Of a stretch of 64,000 nucleotides of DNA, positions 43,200 to 54,082 are shown piece by piece. Made by a program: the position numbers and the translations under genes. The DNA comes from Tilletia caries (lineage: Eukaryota; Basidiomycota; Exobasidiomycetes; Tilletiales; Tilletiaceae). The number at the start of each line of letters is the position of its first letter. Position 1 is the stretch's first letter. Where the stretch lies: the NCBI GenBank assembly GCA_032718865.1, contig JALUTQ010000037.1, positions 806,001-870,000 on the forward strand, written 5' to 3'. Below the pieces are notes generated by a model. That model did no database searches. It was given only the letters and a program-made list of their open reading frames with translations, and was not told where the DNA came from.

Positions 43200-46100
43200 T
43201 CACATGGTGTAAGAGGCGGGCGACTTTTCCGTCTCATCCTTGAGGTCGTCACCGGACAAGGCGTTCAGGATGTCTGGGCGACTGATGCCGCTGCGGTCAC
43301 ACATTCCTCGGAAGATGCCGTCTGGCAGATCGTAGAGCGCGAGAGGCGTGTCGAACTCGGCGACCACGCCGTCTGAGAAGACAGCGATCGCGTTGTACCC
43401 GATGATCGTCCGTAGACGATGAGCCTGTGTTGTCGAAACAGAGTCAGTTCATCAAGTGTCACGACTACGGTTGTGAGGAGGCAGCACCAAACTCACAATG
43501 CAAATCAATGTCTTGCCCGCAAACTCAATGCGGATCGTCCGCTGAATCCGCTTGTCGGTCTCCGCATCAACTGAAGCCGTGGCCTCATCCAGCAGAACGA
43601 TTTGAGACTGTGAAGGATTGAAGTATCCAATCAGTATCTACCGTCATATATGCATGGGTCCAGAAACAATGTCTGCTACTCACGTCCTTCACCAACGCTC
43701 GCGCCAGAGACACGAGGGACCGCTGGCCCAACGACAAGTTGAGACCTTCATCTTCTATAGGCGTGTCCAACGTGAACCGCGACACCTTCTTCTCATCCTC
43801 GCCACCCTCTTGCTGCTCGACGACCTTCTCCGGATCTTGATCGAGAGCCGGTGTGGCAGTTCCGGATTGGAACTCTCCATCCACAAGCTGAGCACGGCGA
43901 AGCGCGTCCCAAAGCCTTTGGTCCTCGTATTGAGAGAAGGGGTCCAGATTCGACCGGATTGTGCCCTAAGATGTCACATGTACGTCAGTAATGCCATCAT
44001 GATTTACAGTCGTTATGCAGGAAGGAAACTCACCGAGAACAGCAAAGGATCTTGAGGCAGCAGTGCGATACGTCTGCGCAGGTCGCTCAAGCCAATGTCG
44101 GCAATGTTGACACCGTCAATGACAATCTTGCCGCGAGGCGTCTCCACCATTCGCAACAAGGCGGACAAGAGGGTACTCTTGCCAGCACCGGTACGGCCGA
44201 CAACGGCCACCTTCGAGCCAGCCTTGATGTCCAGGTTGACACCCTTGAGGACGTCGGGAAGACCAGGCCGGTAGTTCAAGTACAGATTGTCGATCTTGAT
44301 CTCGCCACGTGCAGGCCACGACGCCGGGACAGGGTTATCAGGCCTTTCGTGAGGTGCCTCCTGCAAAATCGTTCCACAAAACTGTGAGCGGAATGCAGAG
44401 AGATTTACTATGGCATCTGCGTTTACTCACCTCGTCAAGGTCCTCAGCGTAATGCTGCAATCGCTCCGCAGAACTGAAGTCGTTCTCTGCCTCCGCAAGC
44501 TGACGCACCATCCAGGAGAACGATTGGGACACCGACAGGATGTAGCTTAGCGCCACACCAACTTGACCAGGTGAGAGTGTGGACGCAGCCGCGGTCGAGA
44601 GAAGGGCGACGATGAACGTGAGCATACCTCCGAGCAGATCGAGACGAACACCAAGCCATCGCTGGTTCGTCACAGTCATGAACAAAGCCCGATTCTCGTA
44701 GTCCATGCGCTTGTAATTCTCGCTCAAGAAGCTGGGCACCTTGCTGTAAGCACGGATGGTCGCCAGTCCCGATAGCGTCTCTGCAAAGTGAGAGTAGAGG
44801 GCCGATCGCAGGACCGAGTCGAGACGCTTGCACTCGCGAGCGGATGCACGGTAGAACAAGTTGCCCAAGTCTGAAGAACTCAGAGATCAGCTTGCGTTCT
44901 CAGTGATAATTGACCTACGCAAACTCACAGTATAGGAAGAGGATGAATACCATCGGAATGATGCTGTAAACGAGAATTGTCAGTATCTTTTCCTAAAAGG
45001 TTCGCTGCATGGTGTGGTTGCCGCATGCTCACAAGTACTGTTGAGGAAGAAGGAAGAGTTCAGCATCAGCTTTGTGTTGACGAACAAGCCTCAAGGACAG
45101 AACTCACCTTCGTTAAGATGGTAATGAGCACAGCTGCACCGAAAACGTTTGACAATGTGCTGATGAACATTCGCAGAGCATCGCTCACTGTCGAGGAAAG
45201 TTAGTCAGCTTTAGGTCGTTATTCCTCCATCTACGACGAGTGGCTTACGTTGGTTGTCCACTACGTCGACATCCTTGCCGAAACTGGTTGAAGTGATGCA
45301 TTCTGATCAGCTATAGGACTTCCGCGAGCCTTGCAATGCCATCGCCACTCACCGGTTGGTAATTCGGCCCACGGGCGTCGAGTCGAACCAGCTCATGGGA
45401 CTGTACATGACGCGCTGAATAGCCGCATGATGCAAGCCCTGGCAAGCGTAGAACGAAACGAAGCCAATGACCGTACCCATCGCAAAGGTCGTCAGCGCGA
45501 CCATCACACCAAGCATGGCGTAAATGCCGATGTACCCGCCGGTGGTCAGGCCGAGAGAGCGCTCCTGCCACCAGACGATCCAGTACGAGGAGAGGACTTG
45601 GGCGGCCTGCATCGCTATGAGGGTCAGGATGACGAGTGGGATGAAGACGTTGCCTTTGCCCGCTCGGAGGTAGGCCGCTACAACATTCCAGCTCACAGCG
45701 CCCGTATTCCGCTCCTCCGTCTGCATCAGCGCGCCCGCTTTGGCCTTCTCTTCCAGTCGAGCCTGCTCCTCTATCGCCCTGGCGCTCTTCGTGGCTTCAT
45801 CTTCTTCCTCCACTTTGCCGTCGATCGCGTGCTCCTCCTCGACAGCCTCATCTGCCTTCTTCTCCTGAGCGAGCTCCTCCTCCTGTTCGCGATCTCCGCC
45901 AAACTCCTCGACCAGTCGACTGAATGCGCCCTTGGCGGCACTGAGCTCTTCGTAACTGCCGATCTCGGCGATCTTGCCGCCTTCGACGGCGTCGTCTGTC
46001 AAGGTCATGATCAGATCCACAGATGGGAGGAAGTGCAGGGCATGGGTGACCAGCAGGACAGTCTTGCCCCGCTTGCGCAGACCCATGATGGCGTTCTCGA

Positions 46101-48898
46101 AGACAGCCTTGCCGACATGGGCATCGAGCGCCGACAAGGGGTCGTCGAACGTGAAGATGTCCGCATCGAAGTACAGTGCTCTTGCAATGTTGATTCGTTG
46201 CTTCTGGCCACCAGACTGTTAAATGCAAGGAAAGAACATCAGCCAACTGCTCAATTGTCGTGTGTTCCCAACTCAGCACTCACCAGATTGACGCCTCGTT
46301 CACCTGATTTCGGGACAAAGCAGAAGATGGTTCAGCATCCTCATCGCAATGAACGCACGGATACGCCACCAATCACTCACCGATCTCCGTACTGTCTCCC
46401 GCCGGAAGCATGTCCAGGTCCGCAGTCAGCTCGCTAAGTCGAACTGACTCCCAGTACCGCTTCTCATTCCAAGGCTGGCCGAACAAGATATTCTCCCGAA
46501 CCGTAGCACTCATGATCCACGCCGTCTGCGAGCAATAAGCCACACTTTGCGAGCCCCACGTAACCGAACCCGACGTCGCACGCATCTCGCCCAGGCAACC
46601 CTGCAGGAGAGACGACTTGCCACAGCCGACCGGTCCGACGATGGCGACGAGGGCGCCGCGTGGAATGGTGAGGTTGAGGTTTTGCAACTGGAAAGGCTTG
46701 TGCTCGGGCTCGTCGTCTGCTTCGGAGTTCGCCTTTTCAAGGTCAGCCAAGGCATCGATGGTGGCGTTGACAGGTCCAGGACCGACTTGGGCCGCTGCCA
46801 ACGACCCAGGCCCTTGTGCTGCACTGTCTTGGGCCTGCGTCTCGAGGTTGGCCCGAGTGGTTGGAGATGCGACACCTGATGGTGCAGCAGAACCGTCGCC
46901 GATTTCCTTGTGCGCAGCTTTGTCTTTGTCGTGATCCGCCTTTGCAGCCTTCTTGGCGGCTGCTTTGCGCTTCTTCGTCTCCGACGAGGTGAGCTCCTCT
47001 ACCTCGGCCTTGACCTCCTCCCACACGAAGCTGGCGTCAACAAGCTTAAGGGCGTCCGGTGCGTTTGGATCCCGAATGCTGGTTTCCTGCATCTCGTCGG
47101 CCAGGAAGACGCTGTAGAGTCGTCCGAAAGCAGAGGCGGCGTCGGCAGTCGCACTCAAGCATAGGGGCAAGAACATGAGTGGCAGACGCAGCAGATTGAA
47201 GAGAGTCAAAGCGGTGAAAATGTTGGCTGCGTTGAGGGAGTTGCCGAGGAGCGAGTATACGATGAAGGCCAGGACACTGGCAAGAACGGGCATCGCAAAA
47301 GCAACACTTTGGTTGCCCGCGCGAATGATCAGGATACTCCTGACTCCTTTCAGCTCCTGTCGTCGGAATTCTTGAAGCCGAGTGAGGAACTGGCTTTCGA
47401 AGTTGAAGTATTTGACTGTTCGGATCGAAACAAGGCATTCTTGGATCAGCTTCTGGCGCTTGTCCGTCCAGCGCATGCTTTGCTTTCGAATGGAGAAAAG
47501 CTTGGTCATGACAAAGCCCTGGAGCGGCATCGCCACGACCAGCAAGGCGAACCCGACCAGAGCACTGGGACCGATCTGCCAAATGAGCAGGCCAAGACAT
47601 AAGCCCAGGGTGATAGGACTACCAGTGCCCGTCGCCGCCCAGTCGCAGAAGAACGACACGCGTGAGATGTCCGTAGAGGCGTGGCCGAGAAGTTTGCTTG
47701 TGGAGCGATCTTTGCTGGCGAGCCTGAGAGAGCGACGGAACATGGCGGAAATTAGCGCCGCACGAAGGAAGACGCCAACGGACATGGACCTGAAGAAGGA
47801 CTGATGCGCGAAGAGGGAGAACCCAACCTGCATGAAAAGCAAGGCGAAAGAAAGTCCAATGCCGCGTCCGATCGGAGGGTTCTCGAACGGTGGAGGTCCA
47901 CCGCGGGCAATGGGATCCCACTTCGCATAGGCGTACCGTGCCTGTCCGAATTTGATGATCTCCCGAACGACGAGTGGTCCGCATATTTGAATGGCGTCTC
48001 CGAGGACCTTGAAGAAGAGAGCGAGCATGAAATCATTTCCGAATTGATCCCAGACCGTGCCTGGGAGGGAGGGACGCTTATGGCCAGATCGTGTGGCTGG
48101 GCGTTTGGGTGCTGGCGGGGGGCTTCCGGGTTTCCCGGAGCCTTGCGAAGGCGGTGCAGGCGCCTTTTTGGCTTTTGGTGCTGCTGGTGGGGGCGCTCGC
48201 CACTCCTGCTCGAGCAAAGCCATAGAAAGAGGTTGTTTTGTATTCGGATACGGTTTTGGCTTGAGCTTGTTAGGCAGGACACGATTTGCTGCGATGGCCA
48301 TGGCCCATTTCGAACGTAGGACCATGCCCGGTTGAATGGCGCCGGATTCCAACTTGGCGTTGTACTCCTTGGCGCGAGCGACGCGGCGGTCCCAATTGTC
48401 CGCAAACTCGGTGCTGACGACCTCGGCGCTGCGGGAGGCATCGAGTTTCCAGAGATCTTCCTTCTCGAGCGCACGACGGTACCCGAGCATCATGATCGGC
48501 GTTAACCAGCTGAAGGTTATGATGCTGATGATGTTTGCCTTCGCAAGCGGGATTTCCGGGGCATCGTCCATGGAAGCGGGAGGGGCTGGAGGAGGTTCCT
48601 TCCACTTCCAGAACTCCCAGAAGTGCTTACGCAGGGCAACGTCCAGGAAGCGCCGGTCGCCTGGCTGGACCGTCTTGCCCGTATTTGATTTTGTCCTGGC
48701 ATCGCTGCCGCCGTCCTCGTCATCATGGCTGCTGTCGCTCGCACTGCTGCTGCTGCTATGGTCGCTCGGTTGCTTCACCGTGGCTGTCGGCCGTGGCGGT
48801 GCGACTGCTAGCTTGCCATCGTCTGCTCGCTGAGCGCCTACTTGGCTCTTCTCGTCCGTTGCGCCCGTCTGCGGGACCGCTGGGCTGCTTGCGCTCAT
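43200..48898 (-). CDS. YOR1: Yor1-type ABC transporter (ABCC family), 12 exons with two micro-exons
   Basis: Full-length ABCC exporter, 1646 aa; Yor1-type pumps at the plasma membrane export organic anions and drugs. Exons: 48898-46381, 46303-46284 (20 nt), 46215-45353, 45283-45249, 45187-45108, 45037-45033 (5 nt), 44963-44929, 44870-44431, 44360-44034, 43965-43684, 43607-43497, 43424-43200; all phases close. After a 280-residue low-complexity, basic N-terminus, TMD1 spans about 285-600. NBD1: Walker A GPVGCGKS (755-762), LSGGQKQR encoded across exons 2-3, Walker [13 protein letters not shown]-loop THALHF. TMD2 lies in exons 3-8. NBD2: Walker A GRTGAGKS (1387-1394), signature LSLGQ (1518-1522), Walker [12 protein letters not shown]-loop AHRLRT. 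About 30 extra acidic residues precede the NBD2 signature, and the Lys/Ala-rich linker before NBD1 is long. The exact orthologue is inferred; the ABCC assignment is sure. Confidence 0.93.
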
Positions 48899-49799
48899 CT
48901 GCGGCGTTTGGTTGAGCTCGAACGCGTCGCGTTACTCGTGACGCGTGACGTTTTGTCGTGAACGATGGGTACCCGCTCGATCTTGGATGCGCGCACGCTA
49001 CTCTGCTACTCGACAGGTCCTTCCTCGCAGGCAAAGAGAGGGGCAAGTGAAGAAAGAGGAGAAAGGGGGGGGGATCTCTTGCTCTGGTCTTACAGGAGGT
49101 GTTGGGAATGGCCACATATGGGTCAGCCCCGCATGCACCCAGAAATCGACAGCCTTTCGCGAAAGGGTCTGACTTCGGCACTCGGCAGCGACGGGAATCG
49201 GCGGAGTGTCGGACATAGCTGCACATGTACGCGCGGGTCCTTGCAGCACACTGTCCCTCTCCACATCGCAGCGGAACACGGAGACGAGAAAGAATAGGAA
49301 TAATCGTTCGGTGTCGTCGGCCGATCGCTCTCATGCCGCATTTTCGCTGAGTCAACTGTCTCGAACTTAACCCTGCCCCACGGAGATCTTCGCGTTCTCG
49401 ACGGGGATACCTCACATGTATACACCGCCAACCTTTTTAAATGGTCTAGGGAGGGTGGCGAGCCTGAGAGGGTCTGAAGACTGTCAGTGAGCGGTGTCTG
49501 AAGTCTTCTAGACCCCTTTTTCAAAAGAGTCTCTACAGTATTTTGCCAAAATAATCTTCAGACCCTCCCTGAGAGGGTCATGAGAGTGTCCTGCACATGG
49601 GAAGGTCCTCAAACCTTCCAAGGCGGAGGATCGTGGGACTCTCCTAAGCAAATGAGGATCCTAATATGGTCCAGATGAAGACCCACAGGGACCACTCAAC
49701 TCTAAGAAGCCCCAGAACGGCGCGATTCACCTGCTGCCGCGTCGTGGAGATGTTGAGTGTGTTGTGGGTGCAGTATATATTGTCGCAGTGGGAGTTATA

Positions 49800-49900
49800 G
49801 CATTGTGTGAAAGTTACGATAGCGCAGTGGTTAGAGGGTCTGATGCGAGAATACAAGGTCTCGTGTTCGATCCCCGATCCAGTCAAGAAATATTTTTTAA
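49800..49900 (+). repeat. tRNA-derived SINE-like sequence
   Basis: Pol III internal promoter: A box TAGCGCAGTGGTTAGA at 49820-49835 and B box TGTTCGATCCC at 49865-49875, spacing as in a tRNA gene. The flanking bases do not form an acceptor stem and no sensible anticodon arm exists, so it is tRNA-derived, not a tRNA. A T/A-rich run (ATATTTTTTAAAACAAATTT) follows. Boundaries are unknown; the surrounding 49430-50120 shows GAGGGTC repeats and no gene. Confidence 0.55.
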
Positions 49901-50124
49901 AACAAATTTTGTCACGTATGACCACCTCCCAGGATATTTCGGGTCAGAGGGTCTCAGTCGCGGGCAGGAGTGGCTACATGGAGGGTCCATCTGTGAGACT
50001 CTCTCACGACATTCATGTGAAGGGTCCCCAGGCCCTTACGATAGGTCGGCGGTGTACAGATCTCGTATGTACGAGCCTGCCCTTTGTTCCCCCATATCTC
50101 CGTCAAGCTCGCGGAGCCGCAATA

Positions 50125-50603
50125 CGAGGCCGTTGTCAAAAGTATCCGGACACCAAATTTTTAACCATACGTTTACTAAGTGTTCGCCTCTATTTCACCT
50201 TAAGTCAAACTTGGTCAGTAAAATCTGTAAAAATACACCTCTTAGCTGACCTTCTAGCGAGAGCGCAGGAGCATCGGAATATGTGACTCAAAAAAATTGA
50301 GAAGAAAAATTGAGGAGCTGGGTTGAGTAAGGTGGGTGTGAAGGAGTTTGAAATCACCTAGTAAATTACTAATTGAAATCGTTTCTTCCTCTTTCCACTT
50401 AGAGCAACCTGTCTTCCAAGTCAGAGCTGGGAAATCTCCAAAGAGAGAAGTTGTTCTCCAGTATAGAGGCTTTCCAAATGGCCCGTCATTGAGCGTCTTC
50501 CATATCCATGTCTTTGAGTTGCATCGAGAGCCCAAAACAGGCGATTACTTAGTAAACGTATGGTTAAAAATTTGGTGTCCGGATACTTTTGACAACGGCC
50601 TCG
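50125..50603. mobile_element. Tc1/mariner-type MITE with 57-bp perfect TIRs
   Basis: Both ends read CGAGGCCGTTGTCAAAAGTA... inward; 57 bp are perfectly inverted, then similarity continues with mismatches. TA dinucleotides flank the ends (50123-50124, 50604-50605), the Tc1/mariner target duplication. The sub-motif AAAGTATCCGGACACC is a common Tc1-family end. The interior of about 360 bp has no transposase. Confidence 0.88.
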
Positions 50604-51223
50604 TATAAGACGGATGATGTGAACGCGCGTCAAAGGTGGGCGCGCGTCTGAGATCTAATGAGAAGGACCGCGTCATGCCCGCCACCAACGCGTCCAACGT
50701 CCCAACGTACATACGCGGGTCGCGGGTGCGGAGCATGGCAGGCCAACCCCAAAGCCGTCAAAGAGCATTCAATTTTTCATCGATATCGTAAGAAGAGAAA
50801 CAGAAGTGTAGAAGAGTCGTGAGCGTAGCAGAGGTGGGAAGAAGGGAGGGAAGGGAGGGGAGAGAGGGGCAGAGGGATGCGCTGAGCGCTGGGCAGCGGC
50901 GGTGGAAGGGAATGGGTTGATGAATTGAGGGTGAGGTGATGCGAGAAAGAAAGTCGTTTTTGCTTCTTGTTTGGGGGGTGGGGGGTCCGCGGTCGAGAAA
51001 GGGATATAGGCGTGGCGCGCGGCGCAACGCAAGACGAGACGAGACCGCGGGTTTGGCGATTTTTTGATTTGGGGAGAGGGGTTCCTAACGAGCCATATGT
51101 AAAGGTCGGCTGGTTGCACGAGATGTCTTGATTCTTTTGATGTTGTTCCGTTGTTGGCGCCACTTCGATCGAGGTCTTGAGTACCGAGCAAGGGGAGGAC
51201 TGGGTCCGCCCACTCACTCCTGC

Positions 51224-52978
51224 TCAGTAACCCTCAGTGGTGCTCTCATCAGCGTACTCCTGCTCCTCGACATACTCGCCATCCTCGTCCTGTGACAAAA
51301 GGGAGCAGAACAAGAAATAAAGAACGAGAACAATGGTCAATCACCTGCCCGAAATCTGACTCGCTCCTGTCTGACAACTCACCTCGGCACCGGCGACCTC
51401 GTACTGCTGGTACTCCGAAATCAAGTCGACCAAGTTCGACTCGGCCTCTGAGAACTCCAGCTCGTCCATACCCTCGCCAGTGTACCAGTGCAAGAAGGCC
51501 TTGCGCCGGAACATGACCGAGAATTGCTCGTGCGTGCGCTTGAACAGCTCCTGGATGCTCGTCGTGTTTCCGATAAACGTCGCACTCATCTTCAGGTTCG
51601 GCGGGGGGACGTCGCAGAGCGAGGTCAGGACGTTGTTGGGGATCCACTCCACAAAGTCGGCTCCCTTCCTGTTCTGCAGCGTCACAATCTCCTGCTCCAC
51701 ATCGCGCGAGGCAACTTGGCCTCGGAAGATGGCTGCGACGGTGAGCCACTTGCCCATCCGGGGGTCAATGGCCGCCATGATGTTCTTGGGGTCAAAGCCT
51801 TGCTGGATCAACTCGGACACCTTGACGGCATTGTATGCACGGTTGCCGGGTGCGACGAGGGGTGCGAATCCAACAGAGAAGAAGTGAAGACGCGGGAACG
51901 GTACCATGTTCACGCCGAGCTTGCGCAGATCCGAGTTCAGCTGGCCGGGGAATCGTAGCGTGGTCGAGCAGCCGCTCATGGCGAGCGAAATGATGCCGTT
52001 GAGGCTCTCGTAGTTCGGGTCCTTGACCTTCAAAGTTTGCTGGCAGATGTCGTACAACGCCTCGTTGTCCAGGCAGAATGTCAGATCTGAGTTCTCCACC
52101 AGCTGGTGGAAAGAGAGCGTCGCATTGTACGGCTCCACAACCGTGTCCGAGACCTTGGGCGAGGGCAGGACAGACCATGTCGCGAGCATCCGATCCGGGT
52201 ACTCCTCGCGCAGCTTCGTAAGCAGATTGGTACCCAGACCGGATCCCGTACCACCACCGAGAGAGTGCACCAATTGGAAGCCCTGCAACATATCCGCTCG
52301 CTCCGCGTCGCGTCGCGCAGCATCCATAATGCTGTCCATGAGCTCAGCGCCCTCCGTGTAGTAGCCCTGCGGGTGAGAGGTGTGTTGTGAGTGATGCCTC
52401 CCTGTTATATGCGCGCAGCAAAACCCTTCACGAGATGCCCACCTTGGCGAAGTTGTTACCGGCACCAGACTGGCCGTGGATCAGGCTGTCGGGTCGATAC
52501 AGCTCCCCCATGGGACCGCCCCGGAGCGAGTTCATCGTGCCGGGCTCCAGGTCGATTTGAATAGAGCTGTAGCAGGACGACGGGAATGTCAGCGCACGGC
52601 CAACTTCAACGAACGATCAGCGCGTAGACCTACCGAGGTACATATTTCTTCTCGCGGGCGGAAGGCTCAAAGAAGACCTGGTGAAAGGCAAAGAGAATTC
52701 GCTGTCAGTACGAATGGGTGTGGGAGCCTGTATCGCAAAACCGCCGAAATACGTACCCCAATCTTCTCGAGCAAGGTCTCGTCGTCCCCGACGAATTCCT
52801 GCAGAGAGAGTAGAGAGCGAAGCGCATGAGCACGGATCCATCATAAGACTAACGCGCAGGAAGGTAAACAACGTACTCCATTCCCGTTCAGGCCGTGCTC
52901 CTTGGTGACAGTCTGCCAGAACGCGCTCGCGATCTGGTTGCCGGCTTGCCCGACAGAGAAGGTGATGAGTTCTCTCAT
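51224..52978 (-). CDS. divergent beta-tubulin paralogue
   Basis: Beta-tubulin, 453 aa, six exons: 52978-52877, 52798-52757, 52677-52634, 52566-52443, 52366-51383, 51289-51224. Introns interrupt the first 104 codons four times, as in many fungal beta-tubulins. GTP-site motifs are present ([25 protein letters not shown]), but the sequence is far from canonical: [10 protein letters not shown] instead of the MREIVH autoregulatory start, Ala for the Cys of GQCGNQ, one extra residue near position 55. Residues equivalent to the benzimidazole positions 6, 167 and 198 are Thr6, Trp168 and Leu199 (usual His/Gln, Phe and Glu). The acidic tail ends TTEGY. Probably a second, specialised beta-tubulin beside a standard one elsewhere in the genome. 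Confidence 0.95.
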
Positions 52979-53439
52979 TCGCAAGGACGAGTCGGGTCGG
53001 AAGCGATGAAGGCGGGTGGTATGTGTATCTGGAAGGTAAGTGCCTGCTGCTGAACAAGAACAACACGAGCGGCGCGCGAAGAAAGGTCCAAGGTGCGAGC
53101 GCGCGAACGGATCAAGGGCTAAGGTGAGTGAGACCACATATCCTCAGGGTCATCGCGGTCATCGGTCACACCGTCATGGGTCATCCATTATCCCCCAACA
53201 TCGCAACATCGAGTCCGCCTCACTTCCAGTTCCAGGTGCAGGAGTACACTGCCAGTCGGCTGCGAGGATCCTCACCCATCGCGAGGATCTCGCAGGATCA
53301 TCGTGAGGCTGAGTGAGGCTTACCCGACCCAGGATTTCCCACGATCATTTTGGGCTCAATCGTTGAGAGTCGCACGAGATGTTAAGCCCACGATCATCCT
53401 CAGAAATCCCAAAAAATGAGAAAAAATGAGGGGGAAAAA

Positions 53440-53540
53440 ATAAAAGTACTCACACCCGGGTTCGAACCCGGGACTTTTTTTCGAAATCCAGCGGTGCTAC
53501 CACTAAACCACCAGCGCCGCAGCACATAGTGACCATTTCC
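53440..53540 (-). repeat. tRNA-derived SINE-like sequence in a GATCCTC-rich repeat
   Basis: On the minus strand: A box TGGTTTAGTGGTAGCA (53510-53495) and a perfect B box GGGTTCGAACC (around 53469-53459) lying in an 18-bp palindrome CCCGGGTTCGAACCCGGG. No acceptor stem can be formed. The flanks, about 53266-53330 and 53690-53790, are full of AGGATCATCCTC-like motifs, so this may be the core of a longer repeat. The 1.1 kb from 52979 to 54082 has no gene. Confidence 0.5.
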
Positions 53541-54082
53541 AGTTCAAAAACATATAATGTAACATAATTCTGGAAACACGAATCCAGGGCATGGGGATCA
53601 TTCAAATGCTGGCTGACGCGCTCAATTAGGACCTGGTGTTGAGAAATAAATAAAGATGTACAAAAATTATGGCAGGCGGTGCTCATTTATCTGAGGATCT
53701 CCTCAGATCTCGTGGATCCCACGAGGGTTGTAGGATGATCGCACGATATCGTCGAGGATGATCCTCACGTGTCGTGCTGAGGACTATCCCCAGTTCTTCA
53801 TGGACGATTGGCAGTGTACATAGACGCCGCAGCGGTATGCCCTGCGTCGTTCCATGGCTGCATAGATGCCCTGAGACCGACCTGATGGAGGAGTCGATGT
53901 GTGAGGCGTGAGATTGAAGGGCAGATGGCTAAGGCCGGCAAACGAGCGGCCAACAGCGAGTACCGGAAAATTACCGGCCACAACGCTTGCACCTCGTTCC
54001 TCGCGGGAGTGAGCATGGCGAAGGCGACCATCATCCACAGTTCCCAGCACATACAAAGGAAAGAAGAAGCAAGAAATACATA

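Noticed and set aside
45033..45107. Frameshift or assembly error in the ABC transporter instead of a micro-exon
   Set aside because: The 5-nt exon has good splice signals on both sides, normal intron lengths, and restores a conserved membrane segment exactly; an error would have to mimic all of these. It still needs cDNA.
49813..49890. Functional tRNA gene
   Set aside because: A and B boxes are present but acceptor and anticodon stems do not pair.
53455..53520. Functional tRNA gene on the minus strand
   Set aside because: The 3' side after the T arm does not complement the 5' end and there is no proper anticodon stem.
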